This document shows, in pieces, positions 52,211-60,071 of a stretch of 64,000 bases of DNA (the first letter of the stretch is position 1; each line of letters starts with the position of its first letter). Origin of the DNA: Amycolatopsis eburnea (GTDB lineage: Bacteria > Actinomycetota > Actinomycetes > Mycobacteriales > Pseudonocardiaceae); contig NZ_RSEC01000058.1 in assembly GCF_003937945.1 (NCBI RefSeq), positions 1,240,001 through 1,304,000 of the forward strand, read 5' to 3'. A model generated the notes under the pieces. That model was not told where the DNA came from and did no database searches. It worked only from the letters and a program-made list of their open reading frames with translations. Both the position numbers and the translations under genes were made by a program.

Positions 52211-53011
52211 TCACAGCCGCTCGAGGGCGGCGGCGCTCGAGCTGCCCGGCTCGGCCGTGTACATCACCAGGGTGTGTCCCGCGCCCGGGAACAGCAGAGT
52301 GGTCCGATCCAGTTCCAGTTCTCCCCAAACCGGGTGGTGCAGCCGCTTGCGGACGGCGGGGATGGGGCGCACGTCGTGGTCTCGCCAGCCGGCGGCGAAA
52401 TCGGTGTCGTGCGCGGCGAACTCGTTGACCAGCTCGGCCAGCGCACGGTCGGCGGGGTGTTTCACGACAGCCGTCCGCAATTGCGAGGCGGATTGCCGTG
52501 CGAAAGTCGCTTCCGCCGCCGGCGCGGCGTCGCACAGGGTGCCGGCCAGCCGCAGCGCGAGCCGGACGGCGTTGCGTTCGGCGGGCGCCACCAGGCCGAA
52601 GTCCGTGATCAAGGCCGCCGCCGCGCGGTTCCAGGCGACGATGTCCTGCCTGCTGTTCACGATGTAGGCCGGAATGGTGCCGAGCCGGTCGAGGAGTGCC
52701 CGCGCTTCATCGGGGATCCGCTCGTGCTCCCGGTGCGCGCCGGGCAGGATCTGGCCGGCCAGCCCGGCCAGGTGCTCGCGCTCCGCTCCGGTGAGCTGGA
52801 GGGCTTTCGCCAGCGCGTCGAGCACCTGCGGCGACGGGCGGGAGGCGCGGGCCTGCTCCAGCCGTTCGTAGTAGCTGACCGACACCTGCGCGCGGGCCGC
52901 GACCTCCTCGCGGCGCAGGCCGGGGGTCCGCCGGGCGCGCGGTCCGTGAGCCTCCGGCCGCAGGTTTTCCCGGCGGCGGCGGAGGAAATCGGCGAGCTCT
53001 TGTCCGGACAC
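52211..53011 (-). CDS. XRE-family regulator with MmyB-like ligand domain
   Basis: A 266-residue regulator from GTG 53011. The helix-turn-helix reads RRTPGLRREEVAARAQVSVS with YYERLEQARASRPSPQVLDA; the MmyB-like part has AYIVNSRQDIVAWNRAAAAL and HDVRPIPAVRKRLHHPVWGE. Its stop is 3 bases from the GntR stop (convergent). It is divergent from the NTF2-like and NmrA genes, which are its probable targets (129 bases between starts). Confidence 0.92.
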   Translation of the reverse strand: MSGQELADFLRRRRENLRPEAHGPRARRTPGLRREEVAARAQVSVSYYERLEQARASRPSPQVLDALAKALQLTGAEREHLAGLAGQILPGAHREHERIPDEARALLDRLGTIPAYIVNSRQDIVAWNRAAAALITDFGLVAPAERNAVRLALRLAGTLCDAAPAAEATFARQSASQLRTAVVKHPADRALAELVNEFAAHDTDFAAGWRDHDVRPIPAVRKRLHHPVWGELELDRTTLLFPGAGHTLVMYTAEPGSSSAAALERL

Positions 53012-53140
53012 ACGGCGATCATCCCATGTGGCGTCCGGCCTTGCCTCGCACTGACAGTCCGGGGCTTGAGCGTGGGTTCCCCGGGTGCCCGCCGGCTGGG
53101 CACGCTGGTCCGGCCAGCGGAATTTCCCGAGGAGGATGAC

Positions 53141-53584
53141 GTGCCCAGTGCACCGGAGAAAGTGTTTCGGCGGCTGCTCGACCTGCTGCTGCAAAAGGAG
53201 ATGGACGCGGTCGCGGATCTTTGGGCGGCGGGTGGCACCGCGGAATTCCCTTTCGCCGCAGGCGATGCGCCGCGGCGCCTGACGGGGCGCGAAGAAGTCC
53301 GCGGCTACCTGGCCGGATACCCGGAACTGCTGGACGTGCGGGAAGTCGCCGCGCTCACCGTGCGGCCGACCGAGGACGCGAACACCGCGGTGATCGAGTG
53401 GACGGCCGAGGGGCGCGCGGTGCGCACCGGCGAGCGCTACCGGCTGGATTACGTCGTCGTGCTGACCGTGCGGGAGGAACAGATCACCGTGTACCGCGAC
53501 TATTGGAGCCCGCTGGCGACGGCTCGCGCGGCCGGGCGGTTGCCCGAGCTGATCGCTTCGCTCGACCGGGACGACGTCTCGTGA
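53141..53584 (+). CDS. NTF2-like (SnoaL-type) protein
   Basis: A 147-residue protein from GTG 53141 behind GGAGGA. The cone-fold pattern is visible: LLDLLLQKEMDAVADLWAAG, the strand EFPFA near residue 35, LTGREEVRGYLAGY and ITVYRDYWSPLATA at the end. Such proteins are often small isomerases, hydratases or ligand binders near NmrA/SDR partners. The stop overlaps the NmrA start (GTGA). Confidence 0.87.
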   Translation: MPSAPEKVFRRLLDLLLQKEMDAVADLWAAGGTAEFPFAAGDAPRRLTGREEVRGYLAGYPELLDVREVAALTVRPTEDANTAVIEWTAEGRAVRTGERYRLDYVVVLTVREEQITVYRDYWSPLATARAAGRLPELIASLDRDDVS

Positions 53585-54430
53585 CCGGGGTGCTCGTGAC
53601 CGGCGGCACCGGGAAGACCGGCGCGGCACTGGCCGAACAGCTTCGCGGTGCGGGAGTACCGGTGCGGATCGCGAGCAGGCACCCCTCCGCCGTCGATCCC
53701 GACGCGGTCCGATTCGACTGGGCGGACCCGAGTACCCACGAAGCCGCGCTGCGCGGCATGGATCGCGTCTTCCTGGTTCCCCCGGTGGAAAGCGTCGACC
53801 CCTTGCCCCTGGCCGAACCTTTCCTGCGCCGCGCCCGGCAGTCCGGCGTGCGACGGCTCGTGCTGCTCGGATCCGCCATCGTCCTGCCGAACGCGCCCAG
53901 CGCGCTGGAGCTGGCGGCGCGGGTGCGGGCCGAGCCGGGCTGGGTGGTGCTGCGCGCCTCGGGGTTCATGCAGAACTTCCTGCGCCCGCACCCGCTGGGG
54001 GGACCGCATCCACCGGCTCGGCGAGATCCGCACCGCGGCCGGCGACGGCAAGGTGGGGTGGATCGACGTCCGCGACATCGCGGCTTCCGCGGCGGCTTTG
54101 CTGGGGGAGCCCGAAGTCCGCACCGCGAGCGACGATTACCTGCTCACCGGGCCCGAAAGCCTGAGCTACGGCGACACCGCGGAAGCCATGACCGCCCAGG
54201 CGGGCCGCCGGATCCGGGTACGGCGGATCGAGCCGGACGAGCAGGCCGCGGCTTACCGGGCCGCCGGCCTGCCCGCCGAGTTCGCCGCCGCCCTCGCGAC
54301 CGTCGAGGACGGGATCCGGCGCGGGCGGGAAGACCGTGTCAGCACGGCGGTTCTTGATCTGACCGGTCGGCCGCCCCGTACCTTCGCGCGATTCGTGTCC
54401 GAGCATGTGGGCGAGTGGCGCGCGAAGTGA
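53581..54430 (+). pseudogene. NmrA/NAD(P)H-binding family gene with 1-base frameshift
   Basis: The first frame (from GTG 53581) reads VTGVLVTGGTGKTGAALAEQ through VVLRASGFMQNFLRPHPLG; the second frame continues RIHRLGEIRTAAGDGKVGWI through DVRDIAASAAALLGE to FARFVSEHVGEWRAK. Both fit one NmrA-like atypical SDR. The switch lies in the six-G run near 53997-54002: removing one G would restore a single 283-residue protein. The C-terminal 130 bases are repeated twice downstream. It may be disrupted, phase-variable or a sequencing artefact. Confidence 0.8.
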
Positions 54431-54690
54431 TCACGGGCTGGGTATCCGGCGGGGGCGGGAAGACTGTGTCAGCACGGCGGTTCTTGATCTGACCGGTCGG
54501 CCGCCCCGTACCTTCGTGCGATTCGTTTCCGAGCACGCGGAGGAGTGGCGTGCGAAGTGATCACGGGCTGGGTATCCGGCGGGGGCGGGAAGACTGTGTC
54601 AGCACGGCGGTTCTTGATCTGACCGGCCGGCCGCCCCGCACTTTCGCGCGATTCGTTTCCGAGCACGTGGACGAGTGGCGTGCGAAGTGA
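54301..54690 (+). repeat. Three head-to-tail 130-bp copies of the NmrA gene tail
   Basis: Stops recur at 54430, 54560 and 54690, exactly 130 bases apart. The core CAGCACGGCGGTTCTTGATC and the end encoding RFVSEH..EWRAK are present in all three. Differences are scattered: FARFVSEHVGEW, FVRFVSEHAEEW and FARFVSEHVDEW. Copies 2 and 3 share TCACGGGCTGGGTATCC at their left ends, absent from the gene copy. 130 is not a multiple of three, so each copy is in its own frame relative to the gene. The rest of the gap to the DUF2000 stop (54691-54709) shows nothing else. Confidence 0.9.
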
Positions 54691-54709
54691 CCACGGGGTA
54701 CCCGGTGCC

Positions 54710-55156
54710 TCAGGCCAGCAGGGGAAGCCGCTTGGTCAGCTTGGTGACCTGGTTGCGCGGGCCCGCGACGATCATGCCGACGAGGTCGGCGTCGGACTCG
54801 GTGGTGGCGGCGAGGTCGGCCAGGTACGCCTCGTAGGTGCGGGCGCGGCGAGCCGTTTCGGTCAGGCACAGCACGGTCAGCTGTTCCCGCTCGCCGGCCA
54901 GCCGGTGGAGCCGGGTCAGCTCGCCGGCGTCGGTGGTCAGGATCGGTACCGGCGTGGTGACGATGCCGTGGTAGCGGGTGCCGGTGGCGTCGACCGCCTC
55001 GGGACCCAGCGGGAGCCCCAGCCGGGTGCCGATGCTGGCCCCGAGGACGGTCGCCGCGTTGACCGCCTGGTTGGTGGGTAAGCCGTCCCGCACGACGAGC
55101 ACGACTTTGAGCGGCGGATCGGACGGCGGCTGGGGGTCGCCTGGTGCGATGGTCAT
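54710..55156 (-). CDS. DUF2000-family protein
   Basis: A 148-residue protein with the family's opening LKVVLVVRDGLPTNQAVNAA followed by TVLGASIGTRLG, a mid segment YHGIVTTPVPILT and the end VGMIVAGPRNQVTKLTKRL. The DUF2000 fold resembles peptidyl-tRNA hydrolase 2; its role is unknown. It lies 21 bases after the Leu/Val-dehydrogenase-like gene in the same direction, which suggests a link to amino-acid oxidation. Confidence 0.85.
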   Translation of the reverse strand: MTIAPGDPQPPSDPPLKVVLVVRDGLPTNQAVNAATVLGASIGTRLGLPLGPEAVDATGTRYHGIVTTPVPILTTDAGELTRLHRLAGEREQLTVLCLTETARRARTYEAYLADLAATTESDADLVGMIVAGPRNQVTKLTKRLPLLA

Positions 55157-55177
55157 GGTGCGTGGTGCTCCGCGGGT

Positions 55178-56245
55178 TCAGGCCGTTGCCGGCTGGTGGT
55201 GGGTGGCGAGTGCGTGTGCGGCTTGCAGCGGGGTGGTCCCGTGGGTCCGGGCGTGGGCCAGGATCCGGTCGACCTTGGCGCCGATGGCGTCGATGCGGGC
55301 GCCGGTTTCCGGTTCGTCGCAGGCCAGCTCCTCACGGCAGACGGCGTGGATGATGCTGCCGGCGCTCGCGACCGTGTCCGGGATCCAGGTGGTGCCGCGC
55401 TCGTGCAGGAGGGTGGCGACGTGGTCGCCGGTGAGCTGGTTGTTGGCCGGGCCGACGATCAACGGAATCGTGCAGCCGGCGACGCTCTCGGGGCTGAGCA
55501 GCCCGCCGGTGGCGGCGGGCACGAGGACGTCGAGGTCCTGCCGCAGCAGGTCCGAAGTGGACCAGGTGAGGCCGTCGGTCTCCACCTGCGCGCGGAGGCG
55601 GTCGTCCCGGTCGGTGACGACCACCTCGGCGCCGTCGGCGGCCAGCGACCGGCCCAGGAGACGCCCGACGCTGCCGTAGCCGATGACACCGATCCGCAGG
55701 CCGGTCACCGCACGGGTGCCGCGGACGTGGGCGACCGCCGCGTCGAGAGCGGCGCGGACGCCGCGGGCGGTGGCCGCGCTCGAGTTGCCGCTGCCGCCCA
55801 GCGTTTCGGGACGGCAGAACGCCCAGCCCGGGGTGAGGCGGTGGATCACCGCCATGTCCTGCGGGGTGGTACCGATGTCGGGCCCGGTGCGATAGCGCCC
55901 GCCCAGCGTGCGGATCGTCTCGGCGATGTCGAGCACGAGGTTCTCGCGCACCGGCGGCGTCAGCGGTGCGTCACCGAGGACCGCGACGGTTTTTCCGCCG
56001 CCGTGCGGCAGTTCGGCGAGTCCGCACTTGAGCGTCATCGCGCGGGAGAGCCGCAGTGCGTCGGCCACGCCGTCCCCGACGGACCGGTACGGCTTGATCC
56101 GGCAGCCCCCGATCGCCGGGCCGCGTGCGGTGGAGTGCACCGCGACGACGATCGGGATGTCGCTGCGAGCCCCGCGGACCACGTGCACCTCCTCGTGCTC
56201 GACACCCGCCCGGTCGAGCGTGGATACGAGATCTGTTCGGCTCAT
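55178..56245 (-). CDS. Leucine/valine/phenylalanine dehydrogenase-like protein (ELFV family)
   Basis: A 355-residue amino-acid dehydrogenase. Catalytic-side motifs are GPAIGGCRIKPY, MTLKCGLAELPHGGGKTVAV with the two conserved lysines (about 68 and 80) and RYRTGPDIGTTPQDM; the NAD domain has GLRIGVIGYGSVGRLLG. Such enzymes deaminate branched-chain or aromatic amino acids to keto acids. ATG 56245 has a G-rich ribosome site. It is in one unit with DUF2000. Confidence 0.92.
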   Translation of the reverse strand: MSRTDLVSTLDRAGVEHEEVHVVRGARSDIPIVVAVHSTARGPAIGGCRIKPYRSVGDGVADALRLSRAMTLKCGLAELPHGGGKTVAVLGDAPLTPPVRENLVLDIAETIRTLGGRYRTGPDIGTTPQDMAVIHRLTPGWAFCRPETLGGSGNSSAATARGVRAALDAAVAHVRGTRAVTGLRIGVIGYGSVGRLLGRSLAADGAEVVVTDRDDRLRAQVETDGLTWSTSDLLRQDLDVLVPAATGGLLSPESVAGCTIPLIVGPANNQLTGDHVATLLHERGTTWIPDTVASAGSIIHAVCREELACDEPETGARIDAIGAKVDRILAHARTHGTTPLQAAHALATHHQPATA

Positions 56246-56348
56246 GCCCCCAGCATCCACGATAGGTCGGAACGAAATCCCTTGATACCGAGCTACGTTC
56301 GAAAAATGGCCTGAATTCCGAACGACGATCGGAGTTGGCCCGCGTTTC

Positions 56349-57539
56349 TCACCCCGGCGCGCCGGACCGCACCCGGGCTCGCGGACCGCCCGCCGCCGTC
56401 GCCGGCCGACGGCCGCGGATCCTGCGGACGAGGCCGAGGAGGACTGACCGCAGCGCCTCGGCCCGGCGGCCGGACGGGACGAACATCTGCTGCTTGAGCC
56501 GCGCCGTGCGCTGGTGCTTGGTGATGAACGGACGCAGGCCGGTCTCCCAGGCGTCCAGCGCGGCGGCGAGGTCGCCGGGGTGCTCCCGCAGTGCCGCGCC
56601 CAGTGCGGCGCCGCCGCGCAGCGAGGACGTGGCACCCATGCCCGAGTAGAGGTTCATGCACCACGCCGCGTCTCCCACCAAAACGACCCGGCCCTGGGAC
56701 CATCGCGGCATCCGCACCTGGTGCACCGAGTCGAACAGGTGGTCCGGGGCCTCTTCCAGGGAGTCCAGGACGTGCCGCACCACGGGATCGTCCATTCCGG
56801 AGAAGACCGAGCGCAGCCGCTGGACCCGCGACCCGCTGAACTGCTCCTGGATGTCCGTCGTCCGGTACGTCAGCAGCGCGGTGGGCGCGTGGTCGGCGAG
56901 CCCGAACACCCACACCGCCCGCTTCGCGCGCGCGACGATGATGCTGTCGCTCGCCTCGTACGACGGCACCTGCTCCTTCAACGGGAAGGCGCAGATCATC
57001 GCGTTCCACTTGGTCAGGTAGTCCTGGTCCGGACCGAACACGATCCGGCGCACGCTCGAGCGCATCCCGTCGGCGCCGACGACCAGGTCGAAGCTCTCGC
57101 CGTACCGCGCACCGGCCTTCTCGAGCAGGACCTGCACCTCGTCCGGACCCTCGGTGATCTCGACCGGAGTGGTCCCGAACCGCACCTCGACGCCGGTGGT
57201 GCTCTCCCACAACGCGGCCTCGATGTCCCCGCGCAGCACCGCGGCCGGCTCCCCGGGCTGGTCCAGGAATCCCAGAGCCGGCCTGCGCCTGCCCCGGCGA
57301 TCCACCGACCACGAATTCGCGCCGGTCGCCCGATCCGGGTTGCGGGTGTGCAGGTGGCCGACGATGCCCAGGTCGGCCGCGGCCTGCCGGCCGCTCGGGA
57401 ACAGCCCGATGAAGTAGCCCCCGGTCCGGCGCTCGGGCGCCCGTTCGACGATCACCGGCGTCCACCCGGCCCGGCGCAGCCCGATCGCCGCGGACATCCC
57501 CGCGATCCCGAGCCCCACCACCAACGCCCGCTTCCGCAT
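56349..57539 (-). CDS. FAD-dependent monooxygenase, tandem copy 1
   Basis: A 396-residue class A flavin monooxygenase: ALVVGLGIAGMSAAIGLRRA near residue 5, DLVVGADGMRSSVRR, and VVLVGDAAWCMNLYSGMGAT (FAD/GD motif). It is about three-quarters identical by eye to the next gene upstream, which shares the same opening KRALVVGLGIAGMSAAIGL. ATG 57539 aligns with the partner's start; GTG 57548, which overlaps the partner stop (GTGA), is an alternative. Likely oxidises an aromatic or macrolide-like substrate (family knowledge). Confidence 0.93.
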   Translation of the reverse strand: MRKRALVVGLGIAGMSAAIGLRRAGWTPVIVERAPERRTGGYFIGLFPSGRQAAADLGIVGHLHTRNPDRATGANSWSVDRRGRRRPALGFLDQPGEPAAVLRGDIEAALWESTTGVEVRFGTTPVEITEGPDEVQVLLEKAGARYGESFDLVVGADGMRSSVRRIVFGPDQDYLTKWNAMICAFPLKEQVPSYEASDSIIVARAKRAVWVFGLADHAPTALLTYRTTDIQEQFSGSRVQRLRSVFSGMDDPVVRHVLDSLEEAPDHLFDSVHQVRMPRWSQGRVVLVGDAAWCMNLYSGMGATSSLRGGAALGAALREHPGDLAAALDAWETGLRPFITKHQRTARLKQQMFVPSGRRAEALRSVLLGLVRRIRGRRPATAAGGPRARVRSGAPG

Positions 57540-57544
57540 GGCCG

Positions 57545-58759
57545 TCACCGCGCCGCGCCGGACGGGGCAGGGGCCGCCGCGGTGAACTCCGCTGCCAGCC
57601 GGCGGTGGACGACCCTGCGGATCAGCTCGAGAACGCCCGAAACCAGCACCTCGACCGGGCGGCTGGACGGGACGAACCGCTGTTGCTTGACCCGTGCGGA
57701 GCGCCGCTGCTTGGTGATGTAGGGCCGCAGGCCGGCCTCCCAGGCGTCCAACGCGGCGGCGAGGTCGCCGGGGTGCTCCCGCAGGGCCACGCCCAGCGCG
57801 GCGCCGCCGCGCAGCGACGACGAGGAGCCCATGGCCGAGTAGGTGTTCATGCACCAGGCCGCGTCCCCCACCAGCACGACCCGGCCCTTGCTCCACCGGG
57901 GCATCTTCACCTGGTGGATCGAGTCGAAAACGTGCTCGGGGGCCTGCTCCAGGGACTCCAGGACGTGGCGCACGACGGGTTCGTCGTCCATCCCGGCGAA
58001 GGCCGCGCGCACCTGCTCGATCGACGGCCCGGCGAACCGGTCCGGGATGTCCTCGGTGCGGTAGGTCAGCCACGCGCAAGGCGCGTGGTCGGCGAGCCCG
58101 AACACCCACATCGCCCGCTTGGGGCGCGAGACGATGATGCTGTCGCTCGCCTCGTAGGAGGGCACCTGCTCCTTCATCTGGAACGCGCAGATCATCGCCT
58201 TCCAGCTCGCCAGGTAGTCCTCGTCCGGGCCGAACACCATCCGGCGCACGCTCGAGCGCATCCCGTCCGCGCCGACCACGAGGTCGAAGTCCTCGCGGTA
58301 CCGCGCACCGGTGCCGGCGTCCTCGAGCAGGACCCGCACCCCGCCGGTGCCTTCGGTGATCTCGACGGGAGTGGTCGCGAACCGCACCTCGACCGCGTCC
58401 CCGGCCCCGGTGCCGCTGATGCCCTGCCACAACGCGGCCTCGATGTCGCCGCGCAGCACCGCGGCCAGTCCCTCGGGCGCGTCCAGCAATCCCAGAGCCG
58501 GCTTCCGCCTGCCCCGGCGATCCACGGACCACGAGTTCCCGCCCGGTCGCCATTCCGGGTTGCGGGTGTGCAGGTGGTCGGCGATCCCCAGGTCGGCCGC
58601 GGCCTGCAGACCCTCCGGGAACATGAAGATGAAGTAGCCCCCGGTCCGCCGCTCGGCCGCTCGTTCGACGATCACCGGCGTCCACCCCGCCCGGCGCAGC
58701 CCGATCGCCGCGGACATCCCCGCGATTCCGAGCCCCACCACCAGTGCCCTCTTTTGCAT
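57545..58759 (-). CDS. FAD-dependent monooxygenase, tandem copy 2
   Basis: A 404-residue homologue of the preceding gene, with the same FAD-binding GLGIAGMSAAIGLRRAGW, VVGADGMRSSVRRMVFGPDE and VLVGDAAWCMNTYSAMGSSS. It is transcribed first, directly behind the inverted repeat at 58788-58829. ATG 58759 follows GAGGAAGGCC. The two copies may act on related substrates or form a heteromeric pair. Divergence at the C-terminal 60 residues is the largest. Confidence 0.93.
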   Translation of the reverse strand: MQKRALVVGLGIAGMSAAIGLRRAGWTPVIVERAAERRTGGYFIFMFPEGLQAAADLGIADHLHTRNPEWRPGGNSWSVDRRGRRKPALGLLDAPEGLAAVLRGDIEAALWQGISGTGAGDAVEVRFATTPVEITEGTGGVRVLLEDAGTGARYREDFDLVVGADGMRSSVRRMVFGPDEDYLASWKAMICAFQMKEQVPSYEASDSIIVSRPKRAMWVFGLADHAPCAWLTYRTEDIPDRFAGPSIEQVRAAFAGMDDEPVVRHVLESLEQAPEHVFDSIHQVKMPRWSKGRVVLVGDAAWCMNTYSAMGSSSSLRGGAALGVALREHPGDLAAALDAWEAGLRPYITKQRRSARVKQQRFVPSSRPVEVLVSGVLELIRRVVHRRLAAEFTAAAPAPSGAAR

Positions 58760-58787
58760 GGCCTTCCTCCTCAGGCGCCCGACTGTC

Positions 58788-58829
58788 CTTAACTAAGTTC
58801 AATACCGAGCGTGCCTGAACAAAGTTAAG
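58788..58829. promoter_or_regulatory. Inverted-repeat operator before the tandem monooxygenases
   Basis: CTTAACTAAGTTCA (58788-58801) and TGAACAAAGTTAAG (58816-58829) match as an inverted repeat at 12 of 14 positions with a 14-base spacer. Each arm carries its own small palindrome (AACTAAGTT, AACAAAGTT). It lies 28-70 bases upstream of the first monooxygenase and is strikingly AT-rich for this genome, so it probably combines promoter and operator for a TetR- or MarR-type repressor. Confidence 0.7.
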
Positions 58830-58858
58830 TTGTCAAGGATGACCAAGGGCGTCACGGG

Positions 58859-58889
58859 GGAGCGGCGGCCCGGGCCGGGCCGCCGCTCC
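58859..58889. terminator. GC-rich hairpin after the tautomerase gene
   Basis: GGAGCGGCGGCCCGG (58859-58873) and its exact reverse complement (58875-58889) form a stem, realistically 12 pairs with a 7-base loop, 4 bases after the tautomerase stop. It is placed to terminate the leftward tautomerase transcript. The tautomerase stop region reads TCGTGAGTG, the same nonamer that forms the outer stem of the two convergent hairpins, but the matching right arm is absent here. Confidence 0.65.
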
Positions 58890-58893
58890 ACAC

Positions 58894-59100
58894 TCACGAC
58901 CGCTGGATCTTCGCGAGGGTGAGGACCTCGCCGCGGATGCCCCAGCCGCCGTCGGCGACCTCGTCGACGAGGACCATGGTGTTGTCCCGGACGGCGTCAC
59001 CGAAGGTGTCGGCGTAGAGGTCGGTGACTTTCTCGACGAGCGTCTGCTTCTGCTCGGCGGACAGCGTGCCTGCGGGGACCTTCAGGTTGGCGAATGGCAT
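58894..59100 (-). CDS. Tautomerase-family protein (4-oxalocrotonate-tautomerase-like)
   Basis: A 68-residue protein beginning MPFANLKVPAGTLSAEQKQT, so the catalytic proline becomes residue 1 after methionine removal. The rest (LVEKVTDLYADTFGD, TMVLVDEVADGGWGI) fits a small 4-OT subunit, although the usual Arg 11 and Arg 39 are not obvious. ATG 59100 follows AAGGAGCACGCC. It is divergent from an XRE regulator (122 bases), its probable controller. Confidence 0.87.
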   Translation of the reverse strand: MPFANLKVPAGTLSAEQKQTLVEKVTDLYADTFGDAVRDNTMVLVDEVADGGWGIRGEVLTLAKIQRS

Positions 59101-59222
59101 GGCGTGCTCCTTTTCGTTGTCCCGCAGAGCCTTTCGCGCGGGGCCGGGCGGTGACAGTTGCCGCTGACCCAGGGGTCGGCGTCCCCTGGCTCCGGCGGCG
59201 GTGTGCCGGGGAGAATGGCGGG

Positions 59223-60071
59223 GTGAACCTCGCTGAGCTGGGCCTGTTCCTGCGGTCGCGGCGGGCGCGCGTCACGCCCGCCGAGATCGGCCTGCCGACG
59301 AGCCCGCGACGCCGGGTCCCGGGACTGCGCCGGGATGAGGTCGCGCAGGTCGCCGGAGCGTCGGTGGACTACTACATCGAGCTCGAACGAGGCCGCGGCG
59401 CGCAGCCGTCAGCGCAGATGCTGGCTGCCCTGGCCAGGGCGTTGCGCCTGGACGACGACGAACGCGAGCACCTGTTCCTGCTGGCGGGCAGGCCCGTGCC
59501 GCCGGCGCACGGCGTCTCGGCGCACGTGCCGCCGGCGATGCTCGCGCTGCTCGACAGGCTTGACGGCACGCCGGCGCGCATCATCACCGACTTGCACGAA
59601 ACGGTGGTGCAGAACAGGCTCGCCACCGCTCTCCTCGGTCCGGTGACCAGGGAGAGCTTCCTGGAGCAGTGGTTCACCACCCCCGCCGTCCGGGCGATCT
59701 ACCCCGAGGACGACCACCCGCACCACTCGAAGGTCCTGGTGTCCGACCTCCGCGCCGCCACGGCCCGGCACGCCCCCGGCGGTGCGGCCGCCGCGATGGT
59801 CTCCCGGCTCCGGCGGGCGAGCGAGGAGTTCGGGGCGCTGTGGGACACCGGCGACGTCGCTGTCCGCCGGGGTGAGCACAAGCGGATCGTCCATTCCGAA
59901 CTCGGAGTCGTCGACGTCCACTGCCAGAACCTGTTCAGCGAGGACGGACGGCAGCGGCTGCAGTTCTTCGTCGCCCCGGCCGGCAGCCCGGCCGTCGAGC
60001 AGCTGCGCCTGCTCGACGTCATCGGCATCGGGCAGTTCAGCGTGCCGGGGAGTGCGCTCCCTGACCGGTGA
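59223..60071 (+). CDS. XRE-family regulator with MmyB-like ligand domain
   Basis: A 282-residue regulator from GTG 59223. The helix-turn-helix is RRRVPGLRRDEVAQVAGASV with DYYIELERGRGAQPSAQML; the MmyB-like region has ARIITDLHETVVQNRLATAL and GEHKRIVHSELGVVDVHCQN. It is divergent from the tautomerase gene and its last 35 bases overlap the convergent TetR gene end. Third member of this family in the window. Confidence 0.92.
   Translation: MNLAELGLFLRSRRARVTPAEIGLPTSPRRRVPGLRRDEVAQVAGASVDYYIELERGRGAQPSAQMLAALARALRLDDDEREHLFLLAGRPVPPAHGVSAHVPPAMLALLDRLDGTPARIITDLHETVVQNRLATALLGPVTRESFLEQWFTTPAVRAIYPEDDHPHHSKVLVSDLRAATARHAPGGAAAAMVSRLRRASEEFGALWDTGDVAVRRGEHKRIVHSELGVVDVHCQNLFSEDGRQRLQFFVAPAGSPAVEQLRLLDVIGIGQFSVPGSALPDR

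Noticed and set aside
54301..54690. Evenly spaced repeats considered as a CRISPR array
   Set aside because: The units are contiguous 130-bp copies of a coding tail with no unique spacers, no short palindromic repeat and no cas genes nearby.
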